This document shows, one piece after another, positions 9,186-18,067 of a stretch of 64,000 bases of DNA. The first letter of the stretch is position 1. Every line of letters starts with the position of its first letter. The notes beneath the pieces were generated by a model. It did not search any database. It had not been told where the DNA came from and saw nothing but the letters and a program-made list of their open reading frames with translations. The position numbers and the translations under genes are program-made. The stretch spans positions 62,001 through 126,000 of the forward strand of contig NZ_MOWM01000005.1 in the NCBI RefSeq assembly GCF_016082275.1, written 5' to 3'. This DNA comes from Variovorax sp. E3. Its GTDB lineage: Bacteria; Pseudomonadota; Gammaproteobacteria; Burkholderiales; Burkholderiaceae_C.

Positions 9186-10103
9186 TCAGAGCCTGTCCCT
9201 GATCACGTAGTTCGGCCGCTTGCGCACTTCCTCGTTGATGCGCCACACGTACTCGCCCACCACGCCGAGCATCACCATGATCAACCCGCCCACCAGCAGG
9301 ATGGCAATCATGATGGGAGCCCAGCCGTTGAACGGCGTGTCGCCCCGCATCCATGCAAACACGATACTGAGGCTGTACAACACACCGAGTGCGGATGTCA
9401 CGAGGCCGACGAGCGAAATGAAGCGAATCGGCAGATACGATGCATCGAGCATCGCATCCAGAAAATTCTTGAGCTTCTTGGCAAAGTTGTATTGCGACTT
9501 CCCGATGGTTCGCTTCTGCCGTTCATAGGGAATGAAACTCGTCCGGTAGCCCGTCCACAGCAGGTCGCCCTGGAAGAAACGGTGGCGCACGTCGATGGCA
9601 TTGAACTCGTCCATCACCCGGCGGTCCATCAGCACGAAGTCGAAGCCGCCCGCGGGCATTTGCGGAATGGCCATGCGAAGCATCCCATAGGCCATGCGGG
9701 AATAGGTTTTGGCGAGCCAGCTGTCTTCACGCTCGATGCGATGGCAAATGACGATTTCCGAGCCGGCCAGCCACTGATCGACCATCTGGGGGATCAGCGT
9801 CACAGGGTCCTGCAGATCGGCCGAGATGTTGATGACCGCGTCTCCCGAGGCCTCCTTGAAGCCCGCCAGCATGGCGGCCATCTGGCCGAAGTTGCGCGTG
9901 AAGGTCAGTCCCTTCACGTTCGGATCGGCCGCGCAAAGCTGGCGTATCTCCGCGAGAGACCCATCGGTCGAGCCGTCGTCCACGAAGATGACTTCGTAGG
10001 CATGCGCCGCCAGTTGATCGGCGAACACGCCCCTGATCTTCTCGAAGGTCTTGGAGATCGCGCCTTCGTTCTGATAGACGGCGACAACGAACGAGACCTT
10101 CAT
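9186..10103 (-). CDS. gtrB: Bactoprenol glycosyltransferase GtrB (GT2)
   Basis: 305 residues. A GT2 domain occupies residues 1-220, with FVVAVYQNEGAI, VDDGSTDGS and SADLQDP (the metal-binding region), followed by two C-terminal membrane helices (about 230-255 and 265-290), as in DPM1/GtrB proteins. It transfers glucose, or another hexose, from UDP to undecaprenyl phosphate on the cytoplasmic side. It overlaps the preceding methyltransferase gene in an ATGA and precedes gtrA. Confidence 0.88.
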   Translation of the reverse strand: MKVSFVVAVYQNEGAISKTFEKIRGVFADQLAAHAYEVIFVDDGSTDGSLAEIRQLCAADPNVKGLTFTRNFGQMAAMLAGFKEASGDAVINISADLQDPVTLIPQMVDQWLAGSEIVICHRIEREDSWLAKTYSRMAYGMLRMAIPQMPAGGFDFVLMDRRVMDEFNAIDVRHRFFQGDLLWTGYRTSFIPYERQKRTIGKSQYNFAKKLKNFLDAMLDASYLPIRFISLVGLVTSALGVLYSLSIVFAWMRGDTPFNGWAPIMIAILLVGGLIMVMLGVVGEYVWRINEEVRKRPNYVIRDRL

Positions 10104-10852
10104 TTGCTCGGTCCCCGTTCACACATCAGGAAGATGCTGGAGCAAAGATCGGGATAGACCTGCCCGAGCTGATAGCAGCCCTCGAGGTACTCCTTCGAGA
10201 TGATGTCGGTCGCCAGCAGGCGGTCCCACTGGAAGTTCGCGAGCGCCTTGAAGAAGATGCCGCTGCGATGCACGACACGCAGTCCGGCGGCCACGGCATC
10301 ACGCTCCAGCGTATCGAGCGAATAGGTGCAGCGGTGACCATGCTGGTCTTCCGCCGGCGTGACGGCCGCGTTGTGCGTGATGAGCCCCATCTTCACGGCG
10401 ATCTGCCGCGAAGGCGCGTTGGCATTCGGGCAGACCAGGAAGAAGCGCCCGCCATCCGCCAGCCATTCGTCATTGATGCGCTTGAGCAGGCCGACGGGGT
10501 CGTCCAGGTGCTCCAGCACATGGGTGAGCACGATGTTGTCGTACCGGCGCGGCAGCTTGGCCGTTTCGAATCGCGAATGGATGAAATCGATCTTGTCGCC
10601 CAGCTTGCGCTTCGCTTCCGTCAGGGCGACATCCGATGCTTCCACGCAGGTAATGTCGTTGAAGTAGCCGGTCAACCGCCGCGTGAAATCGCCCTTGAAG
10701 CTGCCCAGTTCCAGCACGCTGCCCGCACGGTTCATGAACGGCTCGAAGGACCGCAGCATGTAGGGGTGCATCACGTCGAAGTCGAAGCCATAGGCGTATT
10801 GATGGTCCGCCGTGTCAGCGATTTCTGCGTCGTAGTTGCGTTCAGTGTTCAT
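10100..10852 (-). CDS. SAM-dependent methyltransferase (class I)
   Basis: 250 residues. The SAM-binding motif is VLELGSFKGDFTRRL near residues 45-60, with the acidic motif II CVEASD and a later HVLEHLDDP (motif IV region). This layout is common in O-antigen loci, where such enzymes methylate sugars or cap chains. The start overlaps the GNAT gene stop by 11 bases and the stop overlaps gtrB, so the gene is in the same transcription unit. The substrate is unknown. Confidence 0.8.
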   Translation of the reverse strand: MNTERNYDAEIADTADHQYAYGFDFDVMHPYMLRSFEPFMNRAGSVLELGSFKGDFTRRLTGYFNDITCVEASDVALTEAKRKLGDKIDFIHSRFETAKLPRRYDNIVLTHVLEHLDDPVGLLKRINDEWLADGGRFFLVCPNANAPSRQIAVKMGLITHNAAVTPAEDQHGHRCTYSLDTLERDAVAAGLRVVHRSGIFFKALANFQWDRLLATDIISKEYLEGCYQLGQVYPDLCSSIFLMCERGPSK

Positions 10853-11312
10853 CTGTTCCTCCGCTCACCGCGGGTCGTTGCATGTGTATCTGGTCGCCCG
10901 TCCGGGATTCGGGCTCGAAGCCCATCCTGGCGTACAGGCGGACAGCCGCCTCGCTGTTGCCGTTGACTTCGAGCCTGAAGCGCTTGAGCCTCTGTGCATC
11001 CAGGCGGGCAAAGCAAAGCTGAAACAGCCGCTGCGCCAGCCCCGCCCCGCGGCACGTCGGTGCTACGCTGACATTGGTCACAAACAGGTCCGGCCCCGTA
11101 TTTTCGTACACGGCCACAAGCCCGACGAGGCGCCCATCGGGGCTCCAGGCTTCGAAGCGAACCGCCTTGTCGGCAATCTTGGCGCTGTACGCCCCGATGT
11201 CGACGCGAGCGGCCAGGGGCGGCTCGAAACTGTCGCTGCACTCCAGGAGATGCCCGGCGATCTCGGCAGGCGACGCCCGATTGACCGCGAGTTCGAACTG
11301 GCCGCAGGTCAT
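10842..11312 (-). CDS. GNAT N-acyltransferase
   Basis: 156 residues from the ATG at 11312, which overlaps the next gene's stop in an ATGA; a longer frame upstream would run back into that gene and shows no family similarity. The acetyl-CoA motif is VTNVSVAPTCRGAGLAQRLF (residues about 85-104), followed by the GNAT helix NGNSEAAVRLYARMGFEPE. Being inside an operon that also carries a 4-aminosugar transaminase, it may acylate the 4-amino group of dTDP-Qui4N; a RimI-like role is also possible. Confidence 0.72.
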   Translation of the reverse strand: MTCGQFELAVNRASPAEIAGHLLECSDSFEPPLAARVDIGAYSAKIADKAVRFEAWSPDGRLVGLVAVYENTGPDLFVTNVSVAPTCRGAGLAQRLFQLCFARLDAQRLKRFRLEVNGNSEAAVRLYARMGFEPESRTGDQIHMQRPAVSGGTDEH

Positions 11313-12271
11313 TCGAGCACTGCGAGTCCGAAGCCATGGCGCCCGAACTCGTTGCCATTGTAAAGAAGGTAGGTCTTGTCCCGGAACGTGAAGGCATGCG
11401 GATAGCACTGCATATCGGAGTCCCACTCGCCCTCCGGCACCGCGAGACCAGGCTCGTCGTCGTTCCGGACCCAATTCTGAAGATCGTCCGAATAGGCGTG
11501 GCCGATTGCATAGCCCCGCCCCTTGGTCTGGCGAAAATCGAAAGATTGGCGGTAGCAGAAGAACATGTGGAACCGGCTACCCACCTTGACCACCGTCGGC
11601 AACGCCTGGCTCTCGTCGGGGCCCAGGCGATCCGGAATGATCTGTTTCGCCTCTTCCTTCGTCCAGTTGACGCGGTCCGTCGACGTGGCGTGGCCGATCT
11701 TGTAGGTACGGTCGGGGGCCGCGCCGTCCTGATACTGCTTCCAGCCGGTACCGAAGATGTACCACATGTGAAACACGCCATCGATGGGCAGGACGAACGC
11801 ATCGCCCACCAAGCAAGGCTCGTGCAAAGACGCGCCCATGACCGGCCCATGCCCGAGCTTGGAGAAAGTCAGCCCGTTGTCGCTGCTTTGCGCCAATCCG
11901 ACGGCCGTATCGACCGAGACCGACACCCGGCGGTTCCAGCCGCAAGTGAAGGCGAAGATATCGCCGTCGTGGCGCACGATGTTGATCGGGAAGATGCCGT
12001 GCTCGTCGAAGCAGCCGAGTTCGCCGAGCGGAATCACCGGCTTGTCGGACACGCGAATGACCGTGCGCAGGTCGGCAGCCATGTCGACGAACGCCACGTG
12101 GCTCAGGAACTTGCCGTTCCTGGGATCGACGGCGCGCGTAGAGAAATAGATGCGCACGAAGTCGTCGAAGACCAGCGTCTGCGGCGATTGGGCGAACTGC
12201 ACACAGCCGTTGGGCAGCGCGTGCGCCGTCGGGTCGAAGATCTTCCCGAGTCTTTTCCATTGCTTCGTCAT
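11309..12271 (-). CDS. Five-bladed beta-propeller, glycosidase-related protein (copy 1)
   Basis: 320 residues built of repeating blade-like segments (FDDFVRIYFSTR, CGWNRRVSVSVDTAVG, DGVFHMWYIFG, GSRFHMFFCYR, YSDDLQNWVR). It resembles the GH43/GH130-type five-bladed propeller superfamily, whose members include glycosidases, phosphorylases and uncharacterised proteins of sugar loci. It is clearly paralogous to the next gene upstream: both share FDDFVR-YFS, PLGxLGxFDExGIxP, the SxDNGxTFxKLGxGPVxG block and WDS(D/E)M. No signal peptide is seen, so it is probably cytoplasmic. Its reaction is unknown; a role in making or editing an unusual sugar is inferred only from position. Confidence 0.65.
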   Translation of the reverse strand: MTKQWKRLGKIFDPTAHALPNGCVQFAQSPQTLVFDDFVRIYFSTRAVDPRNGKFLSHVAFVDMAADLRTVIRVSDKPVIPLGELGCFDEHGIFPINIVRHDGDIFAFTCGWNRRVSVSVDTAVGLAQSSDNGLTFSKLGHGPVMGASLHEPCLVGDAFVLPIDGVFHMWYIFGTGWKQYQDGAAPDRTYKIGHATSTDRVNWTKEEAKQIIPDRLGPDESQALPTVVKVGSRFHMFFCYRQSFDFRQTKGRGYAIGHAYSDDLQNWVRNDDEPGLAVPEGEWDSDMQCYPHAFTFRDKTYLLYNGNEFGRHGFGLAVLE

Positions 12272-12274
12272 GTC

Positions 12275-13237
12275 TTACTCCAGCCTTCCGTCCAGCAGGG
12301 CCAGGCCGAAGCCCTCACGACCCACGCCGTTGCCCAGATAAGCCATGTAGGTGCGTCCGTCGACCTCGAAGACATGCGGATAGCTCACCATCTCCGAATC
12401 CCAACCCGTTTCCGAGACATCGATTCCCGCCTTGCTGTCGTCTCGCGTCCAGTGAAGCAGGTCCTCGCTGGAGGCATAGCCGATCCGATAGCCGAAGGTC
12501 TTTCCGCGATAGCCCGCGCTGTAGCGGTAGCAGAAGAACATGTGGTACTTCCCGTTGGCATGAAACACGTCCGGGCTGGCTTGGGCCTCGTCTTCCTCGA
12601 TGCGGCTCTCGATGAGATCGCGATCTTCCTTGCGCCACGTGGTCCCGTCGTCCGAGGTGGCCATGCGGATCTTGTAGACAGGCTCGGCCCGGCCGTCGAC
12701 CATCTTCCATTTGCGTCCGGCGATGTACCAGAGGTACCACTTGCCGTTGAAGCGCCGGATCTTGGGCCCGCTCATCACGAAAGGTTCGTTGGGCGAGTAG
12801 CCGATCACCGGCCCCGCGCCCAATTTGGTGAATGTTTCGCCGTTGTCGCGGCTGACCGCGCAACCGATGGCCACGTTGAAAGGCACCGACTCGCAGCGCG
12901 TCCATCCGGCGTAGTAGGCGCGAACCTCGTCTCCGTTCCTTGCGACCGACACGGGATAGATACCGAACTCGTCGAACGCACCCAATGGACCCAACGGCAG
13001 GATCGGGTTCTGGCTGATGTTCACGACCTTGCGAAGATCGCGGCGATCCAGATCGAGAAACGCCGAGTAGCTGACGTATTGGCCCTTCGCGTCCGCCTTC
13101 GGACGGCACGAGAAGTACACCCGCACGAAATCGTCGAACAAAAGCGTCGCGGGCGCCTGTGCGAATTCGTTCATCCACTCGCGGCCATGCTGTTCGCCGG
13201 GGCTGAAAATCTTGCCCCATTTTTTCCAGGTGAACAT
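12275..13237 (-). CDS. Five-bladed beta-propeller, glycosidase-related protein (copy 2)
   Basis: 320 residues from the ATG at 13237 (MFTWKKWGKIFSPGE), matching the N-terminus of copy 1 (TKQWKRLGKIFDP), which fixes the start; the frame is open further upstream but there overlaps the WbqC gene. It has the same blade motifs and same length as copy 1, with 3 bases between the two genes, so they arose by tandem duplication and have since diverged. It begins 2 bases after the WbqC-family gene. The function is unknown; acidic residues in FDEFGIYP, DEAQASPDVF and WDSEM are candidates for an active site shared with copy 1. Confidence 0.65.
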   Translation of the reverse strand: MFTWKKWGKIFSPGEQHGREWMNEFAQAPATLLFDDFVRVYFSCRPKADAKGQYVSYSAFLDLDRRDLRKVVNISQNPILPLGPLGAFDEFGIYPVSVARNGDEVRAYYAGWTRCESVPFNVAIGCAVSRDNGETFTKLGAGPVIGYSPNEPFVMSGPKIRRFNGKWYLWYIAGRKWKMVDGRAEPVYKIRMATSDDGTTWRKEDRDLIESRIEEDEAQASPDVFHANGKYHMFFCYRYSAGYRGKTFGYRIGYASSEDLLHWTRDDSKAGIDVSETGWDSEMVSYPHVFEVDGRTYMAYLGNGVGREGFGLALLDGRLE

Positions 13238-13239
13238 CT

Positions 13240-13938
13240 TCAAATCAATTCGTATTGGGTTAACAACGAGCTCTTGATCTCGTCGACGGGGTTGAACATG
13301 ATGACGTCGATCATCGACAACCAAGGCACGAAGGGCGCACCGAACTGCCTGTATTCGAACGGCTTCGAGCGAATGAACTGCAACACGATGTTCTGGCCCG
13401 CGAAGCGCTCGCGCGAATAGAGCTCCAGGCCTCCGATGGTGTTGATGTAGGTGTCCGCGTTGCAAGCCGTGCAGATCGACAGCACGCGATCTTCGCCCTT
13501 CAGCTCGTGGTCGGCGGGTACATGCGAAGAGATCTCGATGCGCGTTCCGATGTCGAGGTACTTGCAGGTTGCCACGATCGATGCATGAAGATAGCGAAAC
13601 AGGTTCGTCTCGTTGCTCATCACGATTTCGTGGGCCAGTTCGATGCCTTGCTCGAAATACGGCGCTCCCCGGTACGAGCCGATGAACTGGTTGAGCAATT
13701 TCTGCCTGTTGAAGTCCGCCGACAGTTCGCGCTCCCGAACGTCCAGCACATCGGAATCCTTTTTCAGCGGCAGCGAGAACACCGCGTCCGCGCCGTTCTG
13801 CAGCAGCCGGTTGCGGTTGATCCAGCCCTTCTTCGTGTACTTGATGTTGTCGTACACCACGAAGAGATCCACGGCCGCAATCAGCTGGAAGTACCCGATG
13901 TACGGCAGAAAGTAGGGCTGCATGATCCCGACTTTCAT
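13240..13938 (-). CDS. WbqC-family protein
   Basis: 232 residues from the ATG at 13938, preceded by GGAG at good distance; an alternative ATG at 13971 overlaps the vioA stop. It starts MKVGIMQPYFLPYIGYFQL, the near-invariant opening of the WbqC family (PF08889), and has KYTKKGWINRNRLL and ICTACNADTYIN. WbqC-like genes occur in O-antigen loci with amino sugars. Their activity is poorly defined; a role in modifying the amino group is suspected. It lies directly after vioA in the same operon. Confidence 0.82.
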   Translation of the reverse strand: MKVGIMQPYFLPYIGYFQLIAAVDLFVVYDNIKYTKKGWINRNRLLQNGADAVFSLPLKKDSDVLDVRERELSADFNRQKLLNQFIGSYRGAPYFEQGIELAHEIVMSNETNLFRYLHASIVATCKYLDIGTRIEISSHVPADHELKGEDRVLSICTACNADTYINTIGGLELYSRERFAGQNIVLQFIRSKPFEYRQFGAPFVPWLSMIDVIMFNPVDEIKSSLLTQYELI

Positions 13939-13967
13939 CGTTGCTCGCTCCAGTTCGGCCGCAGTGC

Positions 13968-15074
13968 TCATGCGGCCGCGATCAGACTGACGATCCGCTC
14001 GACCTGCGACATCTCGAGGTCCGGATAGATCGGCAGGCAAAGAATGCGCTCCGCCGCGCGGCTGGCATTCGGCAAGTGATCACGGCTTGCCGTGGGCAGG
14101 CCCCGGTACATCGGGAACTCGGAAATGAGCGGATAGAAGTACCGGCGCGGGTGAATGCCGTTTGCCTTGAGATGCTCATAGAGCCCATCGCGCGACAGGC
14201 GGAATTCGGGGCCCACGAGAATCGGGAAGTAGGCGTAGTTGGCCACCGTCTCACCGGCATCCGCCAGGCACACGATGCCTGGCACGTCTTGCAGCAATCG
14301 CCGATATGCGGCGTCGATGGCGCGCCTCAGGTCCAGTGCCTTGTGCAGATGTTTCAACTGCAGCAACCCGAGCGCGGCATTGAACTCGCTCATCTTTCCG
14401 TTGATGCCCGGCGCGACGACCGTCACCTCCCCGACGTGACCAAAATTCTTCAACTGGTCGATGCGAGTCTTGGTGATCGCATCCTTGCAGATGATTGCGC
14501 CGCCCTCAAAGGTATTGAAGACCTTCGTGGCATGGAAGCTCAAGACCGACATGTCGCCGTGATTGAGGATGCTGCCGCTTTCGTCCTGCACGCCGAACGC
14601 ATGCGCCGCGTCGTAGATCACCCGCAGGTTGTAGTTGTCCGCAATCGCCTGGATGGCGCGCGTGTCGCAGGGATGCCCGTAGCAATGCACCGGCATGATC
14701 GCTGTCGTCTGCGGCGTAATGAGCGCTTCGATCCGCTTCGGGTCCAGATTCAGCGTATGCGGATCGACGTCTGCGAACACCGGCTTGATGCCGTTCCACA
14801 GCAGTGAGTGCGATGTGGCAACGAACGAGTACGGCGTGGTGATCACCTCGCCAGTGATCCGCAACGACTGCAGCGCCGTGACCAATGCGATGGTCCCGTT
14901 GGTGAAAAGCGCGATGTGCTCGACCCCCAGGTACTCGCAAAGCGCCTTTTCCAGTTCCTGATGAAACGGCCCGCCGTTCGTCAGGATCTTGTTGTCCCAG
15001 ATCTGCTGCAGGTAAGGCAGGAATTCGTCCAGCGGCGGCAGGTACGGCTGGGTGACGTAAAGAGGCTTGTTCAT
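13968..15074 (-). CDS. vioA: dTDP-4-amino-4,6-dideoxyglucose transaminase (VioA-like)
   Basis: 368 residues, DegT/DnrJ/EryC1 fold. The opening KPLYVTQPYLPPLDEFLPYL and LTNGGPFHQELE are typical of VioA enzymes, which place an amino group at C4 of dTDP-4-keto-6-deoxyglucose to give dTDP-Qui4N. The PLP lysine is in SFHATKVFNTFEGG (about residue 185), and VIYDAAHAFG holds the ring-stacking aspartate. The substrate can come from RmlA and RmlB in this window. A GNAT and a WbqC-family gene follow downstream and may acylate the product. The specific sugar is less certain than the family. Confidence 0.75.
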   Translation of the reverse strand: MNKPLYVTQPYLPPLDEFLPYLQQIWDNKILTNGGPFHQELEKALCEYLGVEHIALFTNGTIALVTALQSLRITGEVITTPYSFVATSHSLLWNGIKPVFADVDPHTLNLDPKRIEALITPQTTAIMPVHCYGHPCDTRAIQAIADNYNLRVIYDAAHAFGVQDESGSILNHGDMSVLSFHATKVFNTFEGGAIICKDAITKTRIDQLKNFGHVGEVTVVAPGINGKMSEFNAALGLLQLKHLHKALDLRRAIDAAYRRLLQDVPGIVCLADAGETVANYAYFPILVGPEFRLSRDGLYEHLKANGIHPRRYFYPLISEFPMYRGLPTASRDHLPNASRAAERILCLPIYPDLEMSQVERIVSLIAAA

Positions 15075-15095
15075 GGGGTTTCTGGTTTCTGAGCG

Positions 15096-16867
15096 TCAGG
15101 ATTGCAGCATCTGGTGCACCTTGGCGTGCACCTTGGCGGCGGAAACAACGTAGTCGGAATGCTTGAAGTCTGTGCTCTCCACAGCCTCGCCCTCAAGAAA
15201 TTCGGGATGAAACCCGAGATCGAGCATCGGCCCCAGCCAGCCGCCCCAGTTGAAGCTGTTTTGCTGCCCCAGGATCAACGCCTTGACCTCTGGCGCAGCG
15301 AAGATGAGGCTGTTCAGCGCGGAGCCGTTCGGCGCCACGACGAATTCGGCTTCGCCGAAGGTGCGGACTTGCTGCTCGAAATCGAGTTCTTCCATGAAGA
15401 CCGTCTCGAATCCCATCGACTGCAAATCTTCAATGAGTTCGCTTTCGTTGCGCAGCAGCCGCCAGCTGCTGTTCTTCCGCGAAAGAAACAAGCGGCGCGA
15501 GCGCTGGCCGGGAAGCTTCCAACGCTCGGCGATCCTGTCCTTGATGTATTGCATGGACTCGGCGCTCCACGAGGCCTGATGCTCCGGCGGAACACCATGA
15601 TCCCTGAACAATTCCACGGGGAAGAACGTGGTCGTCGGCGCGACATGGAGGCACCCTACTTCCAGTACCTGGCCACTTTCGATGCGATGCAACGAGTTGC
15701 CGACAAGCGCAGCCAAAAAGTCGAAATGCGACTGCGGCATGGCGGCATCGACAACGATCGGCAACTGCGCGAAGCGCGGACTTCTTTCAAAGTAGCGCAG
15801 CTTCGGAAGAAACTCGGCAAACCAGTGGCCATAGGCATTGCTGGCAAGTCCAGAGAGCATGATTCCTTCGTCCAGCCTGTTGCTGGCACCCAGCGGCGCA
15901 AGCAACAGGGCGTCGGGCCGTTGCGCAATGACAGTCTTGTCGTAGGCAAGACTGACCTGCTCACCGTAATGCGGATGCGACAGCACATCCGACAACACAT
16001 CCGTCTCTCCGGCGTAGATGAGGCTCGAGTTACCCACGATCTTCGCATTGCGTACTTCGGCAATGTACGGCGCACTGCCCAGCACATGCTTCTCCTGGGG
16101 GTCACGGCTGTACGTCTCCGTTGGCGTGACCAGCCGAATCGACACCGGCTCGCCCAGGCTCACATAGCTCTCACCATGTGCGAGTGCCCAGTCCTGCACA
16201 GCACGAACGCGGCGGAAAGACGCCTTCGACTCCCCTGCCTCTTCTGCCCGGCTCAGCAAGGCGATCAGATCGGCATCGCGCCGCCAGAAGAACAGGAACT
16301 TCAACACCAGCGGATCGGGGAGCTTGCCCTCGGCATGAAGCTTGTCGAAAAGCGCCGAGAGCGCCGCCCCTTCTTCGGCCTCCCGCATCGGCAGCGCAAT
16401 ATCCATGGCCGCCTCGAAGGCTCGACGACCGATGCGGCCTCCAGGGTGCAGCAGGTCATGTACCTGACGAGCGCTTCTCGCGGATGGCCCAAGGCTTTCT
16501 CGGCCTGAGCGAGCAGCAGATTGGCGTAGAAGTCGCCGGCGTTCAGTGCCACGGCCGGGATGAGATGCCGCTGCGCTTCAGCGGGCCTTCCGCTTTGGAA
16601 ATAGGCGTAGCCCAGGAACAGCGACGCCACGAAGCTCGTCTCGGGCTTCTTGATGGTCGAAAGACAAAGTTCGATGGCGCCATCGAAATCACGTTGCCCC
16701 GCCAGCGCCATCCATTTGGCATGCTCTGCATAAATGTCGATCGGGGGCGATGCCACTACCGCCTCACTGACCGGCACGATCGGGGCCGGTTCGGCATCGG
16801 CACTCACGGGCGCCGGCGCTCCACCTCTAAGCCTGCGTGCGACGGTTTGAATTATTCTGGACAGCAT
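15096..16867 (-). CDS. GT61-family glycosyltransferase with N-terminal TPR-like module (frameshifted)
   Basis: About 590 residues when read across one break. The ATG at 16867 gives MLSRIIQTVARRLRGG. Residues 50-140 look like TPR helices (FDGAIELCLS, FLGYAYFQSGRPAEAQRHL, ANLLLAQAEKALGHPREAL). Near 16437-16442 the frame changes: one extra C after CTGGAGGC continues smoothly as RIGRRAFEAAMDIALPM. The C-terminal half is a DUF563/GT61 domain with YGHWFAEFLPKLRYF and VVAPNGSALNSLIFA. It is followed 21 bases later by vioA. About 240 bases with no gene separate it from the GT2 gene upstream. Confidence 0.7.
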
Positions 16868-17108
16868 CGGAAAGGATCTATTCCTGAGTTGGGGAGGCCC
16901 GGTGCGCCATCGATGCCGGCGCTGCATGAATGCAGGGAGCGATCCAGGGCTTGCCGAGGTTGGATTTCTGCAAAGAGGCAAGATTTCTTCGCTGGACCGA
17001 TGAATCCCTGCGAGCACCGCGAAGGCACCGAACTGCCTTCAATCCGACGGATTCATGCTGGCGCAGAGCGCATCCGCATTCACGAGAATCGGGCAAATTT
17101 TACGATTG

Positions 17109-18053
17109 TCACAAAGATTTCTGGGCCAATCGGTTGAGATTCAGGCCCAGGCGGCTTGCCTTTGCCATGAAAGACGGATCCTCGGCCAATGCGATGGCGT
17201 ACTCGAGGCCCGCCATGCGCAGTTCGTCCCGAGGATGCGACAGAAGCAGGCTGGCCTTGTCGAACAGGGTCAATGGCACCGAACTGTCAGGCACGGGCTC
17301 GAAGAAATAGGGGAAAGCACGTCGAAGCTCCTCCGGCATGCCAGTGTCGAGCAAGGTCTTGATGACTGGAATCGTTTCGGCGGCCGAAGCCAGGCTTCCG
17401 CCCTGCAAGGACAGGTTGCCAGAGTGGCGGCGGTACCGAACCACACGAGGCCCCAATTCGGCAAGACTCAAACCGGCCGCCGCGGCTCTCAACCAGTAGT
17501 CGTAATCCTGCAGTTGCACGAGCCCCGGGCGAAAAACGCCCAAACTCTGCACAGCCTCTCGGCGCATGAAGGCCGTCGGCGCGCACAGGAAGTTGCCCTG
17601 CAAAATCAACGCCCGCAACATCGACGGAACCGGCGAATTGTTGAAGAACACCGGAAAACTCGCATCGGCCATTGGCCCCCCGACTTCGTCGATCAGGAAG
17701 GGCTTGGAAAAGACGATGTCATGCGACGTCGTGCGCATGATTTCCAGTTGCACCTCGATCCGGTCTTCAACGCAGAGGTCATCCCCTCCGAGCAGCGCAA
17801 TGAAAGAGCCGGCGGCCGCGGCCAAGCCGGTGTTGATGGCGGCTGAAGGCCCCGCATTCTTCTGTCGCAGCAGAACGATCTGCTCGCCAAACTCAGCTTC
17901 AAGAAGTTCCGGCCCGTTGTCCGTAGACCCATCGTCCACGGCGATGACCTGCAGATTCCGATAGGTCTGCCGAACGGCGCTGCCCACTGTCTCAACAACA
18001 AACTTGGCTTGGTTGAAGATGGGGATGACGACACTGACCAGCGGCAAGGGCAT
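17109..18053 (-). CDS. Glycosyltransferase family 2
   Basis: 314 residues. The GT-A domain opens LVSVVIPIFNQAKFV, with VDDGSTDNG near residue 40, the LGGDDLC metal-binding motif near residue 91 and QDYDYWLRA near residue 185, where the catalytic base sits. It lacks membrane helices, so it probably adds a sugar to the lipid-linked repeat unit at the inner face of the membrane. It begins 14 bases after fdtB. Donor and acceptor cannot be read from the sequence. Confidence 0.85.
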   Translation of the reverse strand: MPLPLVSVVIPIFNQAKFVVETVGSAVRQTYRNLQVIAVDDGSTDNGPELLEAEFGEQIVLLRQKNAGPSAAINTGLAAAAGSFIALLGGDDLCVEDRIEVQLEIMRTTSHDIVFSKPFLIDEVGGPMADASFPVFFNNSPVPSMLRALILQGNFLCAPTAFMRREAVQSLGVFRPGLVQLQDYDYWLRAAAAGLSLAELGPRVVRYRRHSGNLSLQGGSLASAAETIPVIKTLLDTGMPEELRRAFPYFFEPVPDSSVPLTLFDKASLLLSHPRDELRMAGLEYAIALAEDPSFMAKASRLGLNLNRLAQKSL

Positions 18054-18067
18054 TGACGTGGCGTGAC

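Noticed and set aside
11336..13420. Plus-strand open frame of about 694 codons over the propeller genes
   Set aside because: The minus-strand genes there have clear repeat motifs and overlapping operon junctions; the plus frame has none.
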